44,128 nt of DNA from the NCBI GenBank assembly GCA_043809265.1, contig JAZDDY010000021.1:1-44128 (forward strand). The letters run 5' to 3'. The translations under genes were made by a program, and so were the position numbers. This DNA comes from JAPLVS01 sp043809265 (GTDB lineage: Archaea > Iainarchaeota > Iainarchaeia > Iainarchaeales > DTGL01). Below are positions 16,560 through 24,501 of the stretch, in pieces (within the stretch, counting starts at the first letter, position 1; the number at the start of each line of letters is the position of its first letter). A model generated the notes under the pieces. It saw only the letters and a list, made by a program, of their open reading frames with translations. It was not told where the DNA came from and searched no databases.

Positions 16560-17330
16560 TCATTCTTCTTTTGCGAATTCGGCTTTGCCTTTCCCTTTTT
16601 CTATTTCCCCTATGATTGTGTCCTTTACCGCATTCATGTCCCTTTCTGCTGTCTTGAAATCCATTGCAGTAGAGATAAGTTCGTAATGGCCGCCGCCCTT
16701 GTAGTGCGCCTCGACTTTTGCGTCTTTAGCTTTCGGCAGGCCTTCCTTGAACGCCTTCCTGATTTTTTCAACGGCATCAGGCGCCTCGCTTTGGATTGTC
16801 ATTGTGCCCCTCAAAACCTTGAAGGGAACTTTAACGTTTTTCCCGACAAGTTCGACAAGCGGCGCCACCCATTTTTCCGGAACGCCTTCGGCTTCGGCTC
16901 CGCCTTTTGCCGCGATTTTCTGGAATGCGTCGAACAATGACTCGTGCCTTTCAAGCAAAGGCTCTGCGACGGCCTTCCAGGTTTCATCAAATGTCTTTTT
17001 CTGGTTTTTTGCCAGGATCTCGACCATTTTTTTGGAGCGCTTGAACTGCTTCCATGACTCGAGCTTCTGCCTTGCAGCCTGCTGCGAAACCTTTATCAGC
17101 GAGAGGTCAATCTGGTTTTTGCCCCTGTCGACAGAAAGGACCTGTGCGACGCGAGTCTCGTTTTCTTTCACATAGTTCCTTATGTTTTTGACCCAGCGCG
17201 ATGCGACCTGTGAAATGTGGATGAAGCCGGTCTTGTTGCCGTATTCTATCAATTCGACAAACGCACCGTAAGCGAGCACTTTTGAAACCCGCACGACCAC
17301 AATTTCTCCTGATTCGGGCTCTTCCACCAT
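16560..17330 (-). CDS. eif2a: Translation initiation factor aIF2, alpha subunit
   Basis: Part of the aIF2 heterotrimer that delivers initiator Met-tRNA to the ribosome. 256 residues with the three expected parts: an S1/OB domain (GEIVVVRVSKVLAYGAFVEL, residues 8-27, then GFIHISQVASRWVKNI), a helical middle domain, and a C-terminal alpha/beta domain (VEAHYKGGGHYELISTAMDFKTAERDM). ATG start. It lies in the translation half of the priL-to-pac2 operon, between rps27e and pac2. Confidence 0.95.
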   Translation of the reverse strand: MVEEPESGEIVVVRVSKVLAYGAFVELIEYGNKTGFIHISQVASRWVKNIRNYVKENETRVAQVLSVDRGKNQIDLSLIKVSQQAARQKLESWKQFKRSKKMVEILAKNQKKTFDETWKAVAEPLLERHESLFDAFQKIAAKGGAEAEGVPEKWVAPLVELVGKNVKVPFKVLRGTMTIQSEAPDAVEKIRKAFKEGLPKAKDAKVEAHYKGGGHYELISTAMDFKTAERDMNAVKDTIIGEIEKGKGKAEFAKEE

Positions 17331-17372
17331 TCAAACCAATCCTTTTGCCTCAAAAAAATCCGCATATTCCGC

Positions 17373-17576
17373 TTATTCGATTTTGCTTACTTCTTTGGCC
17401 TTGAATCTTGCCTTGTGGCCAGTGCTTTCAGCCAGCACATGGTTGCAGACAAGGCACTTGACCGCCATTGCGGGCACTGAAAAAACAACCTGTTCGTTGC
17501 CGCAGCCCTCGCATTTCACCTTCACAAAGCAGTTTTTAGGCCCCCTGTTAAGGTCTGTTTCCCTGATAATTGCCAT
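17373..17576 (-). CDS. rps27e: Small ribosomal subunit protein eS27 (S27e)
   Basis: 67 residues, the normal archaeal length. The zinc ribbon is CEGCGNEQ...CLVCNHVLAESTGHKA with two CxxC pairs, and the family signature FVKVKCEGC is present. A clear SD, GGAGG, lies 6 nt before the ATG. In many archaea rps27e adjoins rpl44e and aif2a. Here aif2a is downstream but rpl44e is replaced by the GINS/primase genes. Confidence 0.96.
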   Translation of the reverse strand: MAIIRETDLNRGPKNCFVKVKCEGCGNEQVVFSVPAMAVKCLVCNHVLAESTGHKARFKAKEVSKIE

Positions 17577-17597
17577 GCAATGCCTCCTTTAAAACCA

Positions 17598-18173
17598 TTA
17601 ATCATTTTTGACAGCAAGCTTCCTTTCAACAAGCAATTCAGCGGTCTTGCCCGGAAGCTCGACGCACTGCCCTTTCGAAAAAGGGCCGTACTCTTTCATG
17701 TCGGCCCCTATAAAACTTGGGATGTCGGAAAGAACTTGGAGAGGGAGTTTTTTTAAATCCTTTTCCTCGGTTCGCTCCTTTCCCGCCTTTGCACCGAACA
17801 AATCGCTCGAATCCATCCTGAATTTTTCAAGCACGTCAAGCAAGCCGTTGAAAAGCCCCTTTTCCCCATGGGTCAGGCCGTCCAGTGAAAACTCGTTTGT
17901 GCGCGATGCAACCAATGCCTTGTTCAAAACCTTTTTTTCCCTTATTGCCAGGAATTCAAGCACAATCTGCTCAAGGTTCGCGAAATCCTTGGCTTTCGAG
18001 ATATGCCCGCTTTTAAGGTCCTCGACATACCTCTCACGCTCTTTTTTCATGAAATCCTTGAGCGAAGGCCAGAAATCGGCTTCAAGCACGCACAACTGGC
18101 TTGAATTCTTTTCAAGCCTGAAAGCGCGCCTCACATCATCATAATCCAAGAACTCACCCTTGGGAAAAATCAT
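17598..18173 (-). CDS. GINS complex subunit, Gins15/Gins51 type
   Basis: 191 residues. GINS joins MCM and the Cdc45/RecJ-like protein at the replication fork. The helical A domain (residues 1-125) is followed by the small B domain at the C-terminus (SDIPSFIGADMKEYGPF, then GQCVELPGKTAELLV), the order typical of the Sld5/Psf1-like Gins51. Its ATG overlaps the end of priS in the sequence ATGA, so the two are translationally coupled. No Gins23 is present in this window. Confidence 0.92.
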   Translation of the reverse strand: MIFPKGEFLDYDDVRRAFRLEKNSSQLCVLEADFWPSLKDFMKKERERYVEDLKSGHISKAKDFANLEQIVLEFLAIREKKVLNKALVASRTNEFSLDGLTHGEKGLFNGLLDVLEKFRMDSSDLFGAKAGKERTEEKDLKKLPLQVLSDIPSFIGADMKEYGPFSKGQCVELPGKTAELLVERKLAVKND

Positions 18174-19411
18174 TCGAGAATAGCTTTCCCTGACGCCACA
18201 AGGAATACAGCCGCATTCAATGGCAGTTCTTCCCTTGCACCGGAGAATGCCCCGAACTTTTTGCCCCCAAGAGAGAATTCTGGTGCCTTATTAATAAAAA
18301 CCTTTACAGGCGAGCCTGAAAAAGCCACTGCATCCTTAAAAGGGTCGAACCGCTTGAATTCCTCCAAAGAAACAACTTTTGCAACCAAACCCGTGCCCCC
18401 ATGAATCGAATCAGGCAGCCTCAGGATTTTATGGATGTCCACGGAAGTCTGCCTGTCGATGTTCAGTGCAATCGATTCCTCGCGCAATGCCTCGTCAATC
18501 AAAAGCCTCCAGAACTTCTGGCTTGTCTCAGGCTTCGACGCATCAACCGGGAAAAGGATGCCCTGTGACATTTTTTCAAGAATCACAGGCCTGTTTTTTA
18601 TCAGGAAAGAAGACTGCTTTTTCGAAAGGTTGCCGTGCACTGCAAGCTTGTCCGCATTCCATTCCGTGATAAAAGAAACAAGCCGTTCCATGAACCTCTT
18701 TGCAATGCCGACGCTCCGCGAGGGCACAGGGCATTTCAGGGCCGAAGCGTCAAGCCTGCCGAAGCCGTGCGCTTCAAGGTCAACGCCGTTAAGCGTGAGG
18801 TAATCGATAAGTTCGGTCCTCGCGCTCTGCGGCAGGCCCCTCACGGCTTCGCCCCTTATGTGCACATGATATCCGGCCTTGCCTGAAAAATTAATGCTGA
18901 TCCCTTCATCAAAGCCGAGCTCGCCTGAAACAACTTCAAGCAGTTTCAGTGCCTGCTTTTTTGCCTCGCCAAGGCACTCGGAGCAAAACCATTGCTCCAC
19001 TTTCACGCCTGAACCGCACTTCGGGCATTCCACGACCTTGCCTTTCCCGCTGGCACCGCATTTTTCACCAGGGCACTGCCATGAATCGTGCCCTTCCTTG
19101 CACTTTGTCTGGATATCATCCGCATCGAATTCATAAACCAAATCCGAACCGATAAATCCCTTTGATTCCATCGGCCTTGCGGAAGGCCTTTCATAGTATG
19201 CGGCGGAATACGAAATGTAGGGCGGTACTTCTTTACGCAAAAAAAGGTTGAGTTCTTTTTCTCCCTTAAATTCCATGTGCCTTTTCACTATTTTTTTCCC
19301 GAAATCGCCTATCCCGAATTCCCTTTCCCCGCAGGCGGGAATCGAAAGCGAATGCTTTTCGTAATAGGAACGGAATGCCTCCCTCAAAAAAACATTTTCC
19401 TTTTCGCCCAT
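18170..19411 (-). CDS. priS: DNA primase small (catalytic) subunit PriS
   Basis: Makes RNA/DNA primers with PriL. 413 residues. The catalytic acids are D96 and D98 in VYEFDADD, and the active-site His is in GKAGYHVHIRG. Between them lies an enlarged metal-binding region, residues 104-146, with C104, H108, C113, C118, CPKC (129-132) and CSEC (143-146). The usual archaeal small subunit has a single zinc knuckle. The ATG immediately follows the priL stop (TGAATG), and the 3' end overlaps GINS by 4 nt. Confidence 0.95.
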   Translation of the reverse strand: MGEKENVFLREAFRSYYEKHSLSIPACGEREFGIGDFGKKIVKRHMEFKGEKELNLFLRKEVPPYISYSAAYYERPSARPMESKGFIGSDLVYEFDADDIQTKCKEGHDSWQCPGEKCGASGKGKVVECPKCGSGVKVEQWFCSECLGEAKKQALKLLEVVSGELGFDEGISINFSGKAGYHVHIRGEAVRGLPQSARTELIDYLTLNGVDLEAHGFGRLDASALKCPVPSRSVGIAKRFMERLVSFITEWNADKLAVHGNLSKKQSSFLIKNRPVILEKMSQGILFPVDASKPETSQKFWRLLIDEALREESIALNIDRQTSVDIHKILRLPDSIHGGTGLVAKVVSLEEFKRFDPFKDAVAFSGSPVKVFINKAPEFSLGGKKFGAFSGAREELPLNAAVFLVASGKAILE

Positions 19412-20431
19412 TCAAACACCCTGCTTCGGTTTCATTTTTTCTTCCCTGAACTTGTTCCTGTAATATTGCGTGGGATGCCTGACATTGCACTGCGCAATGC
19501 ACAGCGCATGCGAGCGCACCTTTTCGCAGCTTGCCGGAGAATATCCCTTGCCCTGCCTTCCGCCCCTGATGATTTTTTTGATTTGATATCTCGTGATGCC
19601 TTCGTCGAAATTCGGGGCCTTTGAAAATGCTTTCACCATTTCCTCTTCTGGCATTCCGACTGCATTCAGGAAGGTCGTGAGGTCGAACCTTGCAAGGTGT
19701 GAAAGGTTTTTTCCTGCAAGCAAATCCGAATACAGTTTTTCCATGCACGGCGGGAAAAAATCCGGCTTGACTTTTCCAATCATCTGCTTGAATTCGATGT
19801 TCTGTTTTTCCCTGAATTCCGAGCCGAGCGCGAAAGCCTCACTTTTCAGCTTTTCAGGGATACCTTCAAGCTTCACAGGAAGCGATTGCAGCACCGAACT
19901 GAAAACCTGTTCGGACAAGAGCCTTGCGAAGTGCTGGGCGTCAAGGAAAACCAGGCCTTTCTCAACGCGCTGGTTCACAAGCTTCAATGCAGGAATTCCA
20001 TTGCCCGAGGAAAGGAAATCCGCAACTGTTACGGAAAACACGCCGTCTTCAGGCAATCCGAATTTAAGGTTCAGTTCCTGTGCGAGCCTTATTTTCAGGC
20101 CGTCGCCTTTTTCCTTTTCAAGCAGTGCAAACACCGCTTCGGCATTGCTTTTCGCGAAAAGCGAGAACAGTTTCTGCTGTGAAATGAATGAAAGGTAGAT
20201 TTTCGCAATCGGAAAGGACAGCACTTCGGCTTCAAGCATTTCCTTGTGGCCTTCAATGTGTTCCACAAAATACAGTTTTCTGGCGGACGCGGCCCTGATG
20301 CGCGCTACAGCGCTCCTTTTCGCATCCTCGCCTGCGGCATCAAGCGATACGTTGAGTTCCTTTATTGCGCGCTTCCCAGTCTCACTGAAAGGAAATTTCT
20401 GCGCAAACTCCAGGCCAGCCAAAAGCGCCAT
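19412..20431 (-). CDS. priL: DNA primase large subunit PriL (Fe-S)
   Basis: 339 residues. The N-terminal helical domain binds PriS. The C-terminal domain carries the four [4Fe-4S] ligands C229 (FPPC), C302, C311 and C315, ending in CNVRHPTQYY, with NFDEGITRYQIKKI just before. It is the first gene of the operon. TATA-like CTTTAAAAAA (20454-20463) lies 23-32 nt before the ATG with no SD, suggesting a leaderless transcript. Confidence 0.95.
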   Translation of the reverse strand: MALLAGLEFAQKFPFSETGKRAIKELNVSLDAAGEDAKRSAVARIRAASARKLYFVEHIEGHKEMLEAEVLSFPIAKIYLSFISQQKLFSLFAKSNAEAVFALLEKEKGDGLKIRLAQELNLKFGLPEDGVFSVTVADFLSSGNGIPALKLVNQRVEKGLVFLDAQHFARLLSEQVFSSVLQSLPVKLEGIPEKLKSEAFALGSEFREKQNIEFKQMIGKVKPDFFPPCMEKLYSDLLAGKNLSHLARFDLTTFLNAVGMPEEEMVKAFSKAPNFDEGITRYQIKKIIRGGRQGKGYSPASCEKVRSHALCIAQCNVRHPTQYYRNKFREEKMKPKQGV

Positions 20432-20498
20432 AAAAATAGTTGAGTCGAATAGTCTTTAAAAAAGCGCGAGTGCGGGATTCCGGTGAATATTGCAAACT

Positions 20499-20515
20499 CC
20501 CCCTGGCTGCGGGGG
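20499..20515 (-). terminator. GC-rich hairpin after the antiporter gene
   Basis: CCCCC and GGGGG separated by 7 nt, between the priL promoter and the antiporter stop. Because the antiporter's 3' end lies at lower coordinates, this hairpin sits between the priL start region and the antiporter tail. It could be structural or regulatory rather than a terminator. Confidence 0.2.
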
Positions 20516-20538
20516 CATTATCCGCCTGCCAGAAAGGA

Positions 20539-21861
20539 TCAGTTCCTTTCCTCGATTTTGATTTCCTGGGGTTTTTTGTCTTCGGATTTTTCCTTTTTTG
20601 CCCTTTCCTTTTCTGAAAGGAAAACCCCTATTGTCGCCACGATGTTTGAAAAGCAGATTATCAGGAAAACGATTGTCGTAATCATGTTCAGGACGGAGCT
20701 GTCAAGGTTCAAGCCCATGCTTGTGGGCAAAGAAATAAGCACGGCCGCGGCAAGGCCTCTTGCCGCCATCGTCGTTATCAGTTTCTGGTCTTGGGCGAAA
20801 ACAGGCTTGAATTTTTTCAGGATGACTGCCCCGATGCGCCTTGCAAGCAGGAACAAAAACATTATCGCCAGCGAAACCGCGATCATTCCCGGCGTGAAAA
20901 ATTCGAACTTGAAAAGGAGCCCGAGGTAAACGAAGAAAAACGTCCTGACCAAAAACGAAACCTCAGCCTGGAAGGACTTGATCCTCCAGTCTATGGAGCG
21001 CGGGGTAAGCCTCAGCATTCTCGTAATGTCCTCGCTGTTCCCCAAAACAAGCCCGAAGGTGAGCGCCGCAATGGCGCCGTTGCCGCCGAAAAAAACAGTT
21101 ATTGTGTAAAGAAGCAGCAATACGCCAAGGGTCATCAGGTACTCGTACGGCTTGTCCCTCAAAAGCGACAAAAGCCTGAGCCAGACAAGCCCGGCTATCA
21201 GCCCGAGGAAGGCGGCAATAGTGAATGCCCCGAGGAGGCTTGTTCCGACCTGGGAAACATTGAACGAGTTCAAAAGGATTATTTCTGCGGCCGCCACCGC
21301 CACAATCACGCACAATGCATCAGTAAGCGCGGATTCAAGGCTGAGAAGGGTTTTTGTTTCCTCGCCTGCCTTGGTGCTGTTCACGAGCGGGATTACAATT
21401 GCAGAGCTTGTGCCGCCGATAATCGCCCCGATCATCAGGCTTACGAGCAGGTCGAATTTTAAAAGCCCGAAATTCGAGCCAGCCCACAGGACCAGGATTA
21501 CAAACGCAATGCTAAGGAAAAAAACAATTATTGTGAAGGCAAAGGATTCGCCAAAGGATTTTATCACCTTGAAAAAATTCAGGTGCAGGCCGCCCTCGAA
21601 AAGGATGATTATCAGCGCAAAGGCTGCAAAAAACGGCAGAAAGCCCTGGAACAAGGCAAGCTCGCTCTGGCCGAGCAGTTCGAACGGAAGCATTCCCGTG
21701 CCGTTAGGGCCGAGATAAGATGAAACAGGGCCCAAAATGAGCCCGACAGCCATCAGGATAAGGATGTCTGAAACCTTGGTTTTCTTGAACAAAAGCATTC
21801 CGATATAGCCGATTATTATGATTGCCGCCACAACCAAAAATGCGACTTCCACTGCGACCAT
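20539..21861 (-). CDS. Cation:proton antiporter (CPA family)
   Basis: 440 residues with 12-13 hydrophobic segments. Antiporter motifs include LILGPVSSYLG, ILFEGGLHL, IGGTSSAIVIPLV, the ion-site region ESALTDALCVI (E176, T180, D181), VFFGGNGAIAALTFGLVLGN and RGLAAAVLISLP. Where CPA1 proteins have ND and CPA2 have DD at the ion site, this one has TD. A charged cytoplasmic tail follows (about 415-440). It probably exchanges Na+ or K+ for H+. A leaderless start at ATG 21861 is likely, with an A/T box (TTTTTAATATC) about 20-30 nt upstream. Confidence 0.88.
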   Translation of the reverse strand: MVAVEVAFLVVAAIIIIGYIGMLLFKKTKVSDILILMAVGLILGPVSSYLGPNGTGMLPFELLGQSELALFQGFLPFFAAFALIIILFEGGLHLNFFKVIKSFGESFAFTIIVFFLSIAFVILVLWAGSNFGLLKFDLLVSLMIGAIIGGTSSAIVIPLVNSTKAGEETKTLLSLESALTDALCVIVAVAAAEIILLNSFNVSQVGTSLLGAFTIAAFLGLIAGLVWLRLLSLLRDKPYEYLMTLGVLLLLYTITVFFGGNGAIAALTFGLVLGNSEDITRMLRLTPRSIDWRIKSFQAEVSFLVRTFFFVYLGLLFKFEFFTPGMIAVSLAIMFLFLLARRIGAVILKKFKPVFAQDQKLITTMAARGLAAAVLISLPTSMGLNLDSSVLNMITTIVFLIICFSNIVATIGVFLSEKERAKKEKSEDKKPQEIKIEERN

Positions 21862-21988
21862 GCAAAAAAGTAATGCGGTTGATATTAAAAATTCTTGCCT
21901 GCCGCCAGCAAGGTTGCCTGGAAATCCCGGCTTGCAAAGCCAGCCATAGGCAAATAAAAATACCGGGCTGCCTGCTTCAAAAACAGGT

Positions 21989-22717
21989 TCACAAAATCAT
22001 GTGCGCCAGGTGGAATTGCAGCGTGGTGTCGCCTATGGCATAAGAAATGCGCATCGGCGCCTCGCTCTTCAATTCCAATAAAACAGCGCTTTCAGGGTCG
22101 GCTTCCTTGACAATGTTTTCCAAAAAATTCAACGAGTATTTGCTTGTAACGTCCTTTTTCGCCTTGACCTTGAACAATTCGCTGCTCTTGGCCTCTGTTT
22201 TTAGCGTTCCCTGCGAGCCCCTTGCTTCAATCAAAAATTTGCCTTTTTCAATCTTGAGCACAACGCTGCTCCCGAACAATTCTGCATCCTTGAACGCTTC
22301 CTGCAAAACCCTTGCCTTGGTTTCAATCTTGGCATCGTATTCCTGCTGCGGGATTTCGGCCTCTTCATCGCTTATGTCTATCAATGACAGCCTGAAGCTC
22401 CTTTCAAGGTCGCCCTTCAATTTCACAAGCAGGTGGTTGTCGTTCAGGTCCATTTCAATCGTGTCTTTCTGCAGCGCCCTTTTCATGACCTTATTGAATT
22501 CGTCCAAGTCCAAGCCGACAAGGTTCGGCTCGACTTTAAATTCCTCGAAAAAGGATTTCGGAGCCTCATACTGCACCAATACAATCTGCGAAGGATCGAT
22601 TGCCTTCAATGAAATGCCCTTGTCGTTGAATCTGAAATTGCCTTCCGAAATGAAATTCGAAATCGCCCTGATTGCAGTCTGGAACTGCGCTACCTTTGAA
22701 AGCTTTATCAATCGCAT
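21989..22717 (-). CDS. pcn: DNA sliding clamp PCNA, paralogue 1
   Basis: 242 residues from the ATG at 22717; the TTG at 22729 adds four residues not seen in the family. Core PCNA sequence: FRFNDKGISLKAIDPSQIVLV, VGLDLDEFNKVMKRA, SLIDISDEEAEIP as the interdomain connector, and KYSLNFLENIVKEA. The C-terminal tail is LAHMIL instead of the usual LAPRI, which normally contacts the Gln of client PIP boxes. A TATA-like TTTATTGTATATTA (about 22735-22748) precedes it. A second PCNA lies at 28189-28935. Confidence 0.95.
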   Translation of the reverse strand: MRLIKLSKVAQFQTAIRAISNFISEGNFRFNDKGISLKAIDPSQIVLVQYEAPKSFFEEFKVEPNLVGLDLDEFNKVMKRALQKDTIEMDLNDNHLLVKLKGDLERSFRLSLIDISDEEAEIPQQEYDAKIETKARVLQEAFKDAELFGSSVVLKIEKGKFLIEARGSQGTLKTEAKSSELFKVKAKKDVTSKYSLNFLENIVKEADPESAVLLELKSEAPMRISYAIGDTTLQFHLAHMIL

Positions 22718-22756
22718 TCCCCCAAACAAGAGTAATATACAATAAAGGGCAAGGGT

Positions 22757-23558
22757 TTAAATTGCTTTTGCGCAAACACACGCCCCGGCCGCTGTTGCAA
22801 TGCCGTAATCCTTCGGCACAACCACTTTTTTACCGAGCACCCTGAATGCCGCAAGAAGCCGTTTTCTGAAAACATGCACTGCCAAAAGCTTTCCTGTGAG
22901 GATGATTTCCTTTTGCCCGCATTTTTCGGCAGCAAGCGAAACAAGGACCGCATTGGTTTCAGCCACCATATTGATTATTCCCAAGGCGACATCGCCCCTG
23001 CCTGCCTTCCCGCATTTCGCGAAATTTGCAGCGGTGGCATTGCCCGGCAGTTTCCCTATCCCTTTGCCGGCAATGTCCTCGACCAATAAATCCACTTTTG
23101 AAAGATTGCCTTTTTCTGCCAGCGCGTTTATTTCCTTCAGGCCTTTTGCTCCAAGCGCGCGCATCGAAAGGCCGAGCAATGTGCCGCCGCCCACGCCGGT
23201 GCCGGAGCAATGTTCGAATTTTCCGTTTCCTTTAGCATCCACAATGCAAGTGCCTGTGCCGAGCGACACGACAAGCGCCTTTTTCTTGCGGGCGCAAAAA
23301 AAGGCCGCCTGCACCTATGGCTTTGATTTCGCCGATCCTTTTCACCGGTTTTCCAAGGAGGGATTTTTTTGCACTGGCGCTTTTTCCTCCGGCAATGCAG
23401 AAGCGTTTTACTTTGGAAAGAGGCCATTTCAGTGCAAGGATTTCCTTCTCCAGGCCTGCAAGGCAAACCGCTTCGATGGATTTTTTCTTCAGCACCCTGC
23501 CTTTTTCCATCAGCACGAAATCCGTCGTGGAAGCGCCAAGGTCAATGCCCAAAAGCAT
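22757..23558 (-). pseudogene. Type II pantothenate kinase-like gene, frame-disrupted
   Basis: ASKHA-fold kinase similar to type II pantothenate kinases. The first part (23558 down to about 23300) has GIDLGASTTDFVL for phosphate binding and IGEIKAIGAGGL. The second part, in another frame (about 23300-22757), has ALVVSLGTGTCIV, GTGVGGGTLLGLS and a full C-terminus. The change falls in seven consecutive T's on the minus strand (A run 23296-23302). Deleting one base restores one frame reading GGLFCARKKKALVVSLGTGT. A homopolymer sequencing error is the simplest cause; slippage or decay are alternatives. If intact, the product would be about 266 residues and phosphorylate pantothenate or a related sugar/vitamin. 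Confidence 0.85.
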
Positions 23559-23616
23559 AAATGAATTGGCGCGGAAAACGATTTAATCTGATTGCCTGAA
23601 ATTGTTTTGGGAAAAA

Positions 23617-24501
23617 ATGCTTTGGTTTTTCATGGCGCTGCTTTGCGCCGCGCTTTGGGCGGTATCGAATATCGGCGACAAAGTCCTTGTGACAAAATAC
23701 GCCAAAAGCCCGCTGGTCGCAATGGCAATCCCGAGCCTTATCGGGTCGCTTGTGCTTGCCCCGCTTGCATTCGCTTTCGGCTTTTCAATCCCCGAGCCCG
23801 ACCTGCTTGCGCTGTATTGTTTCACTGTTTTCATCTGGATGCTCGGGGTGTTATTGTATTACAGGGCAATGCAGGAAGCCGAAGCCTCAAGGGTTTCGGT
23901 GGCATACAATTCCCTGCCGATTTTCACTCTCGCGCTTGCGATAGTTTTTTTGGGTGAAACCGTTTCCTTATTGCAGTTTGCGGGAATCGTTTGCCTGATG
24001 CTCGGCGCAATCCTTGTGTCTTTCAAAAAAGCAGGGCGCATAAAAATCGGGAAATGGGCGCTGGCGGTTCCAATATCCGCAATCCTTCTTGCCGCAGACA
24101 CCGTTGTTTCAAAATACGTCCTTGCAGGCAGCGACTGGTGGTCGCTTACTGTTCTCAGGTCCTTCATTTTCAGCGCTTTCCTTATTATTGCGCTCCCGTT
24201 CTATTACAAAAAAATCAAGGCAGCAATAACCGAAAAGCCGCGCGTGCTGGCCGTGGCGCTTTCAAGCGAAACCTTTTACCTCACAGGCAGGGGCGCATTC
24301 ATGCTGTCCCTCTCACTTGGCACAGCATCGCTTGTCGGCGCTGTCACCGCAATCCAGCCGTTCTTTGTGCTCCTGTTTGCTGTCTTCCTCACAAAAGCCT
24401 TCCCTTCCTTCCTGAAAGAAGAAATCGACAAAAGCCATCTCGCAATCAAGCTGGCGGCTGTGGCGCTTGCAGTCGCAGGCGCAGCGATGGTTTCACTCTG
24501 A
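23617..24501 (+). CDS. DMT-superfamily transporter (EamA domains)
   Basis: 294 residues, ten predicted membrane helices in two EamA repeats (MALLCAALWAVSNIGDK at the start, VPISAILLAADTVVSKYVL opening the second). The Asn/Pro-containing helix ends YNSLPIFTLALAIVFLGETVS and AVTAIQPFFVLLFAVFL are typical of EamA proteins. It is probably a metabolite or amino-acid exporter; substrate unknown. The ATG at 23617 is preferred to the TTG at 23602. It is divergent from the kinase-like gene, and its 3' end overlaps the convergent malic enzyme gene by 9 nt. Confidence 0.85.
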   Translation: MLWFFMALLCAALWAVSNIGDKVLVTKYAKSPLVAMAIPSLIGSLVLAPLAFAFGFSIPEPDLLALYCFTVFIWMLGVLLYYRAMQEAEASRVSVAYNSLPIFTLALAIVFLGETVSLLQFAGIVCLMLGAILVSFKKAGRIKIGKWALAVPISAILLAADTVVSKYVLAGSDWWSLTVLRSFIFSAFLIIALPFYYKKIKAAITEKPRVLAVALSSETFYLTGRGAFMLSLSLGTASLVGAVTAIQPFFVLLFAVFLTKAFPSFLKEEIDKSHLAIKLAAVALAVAGAAMVSL

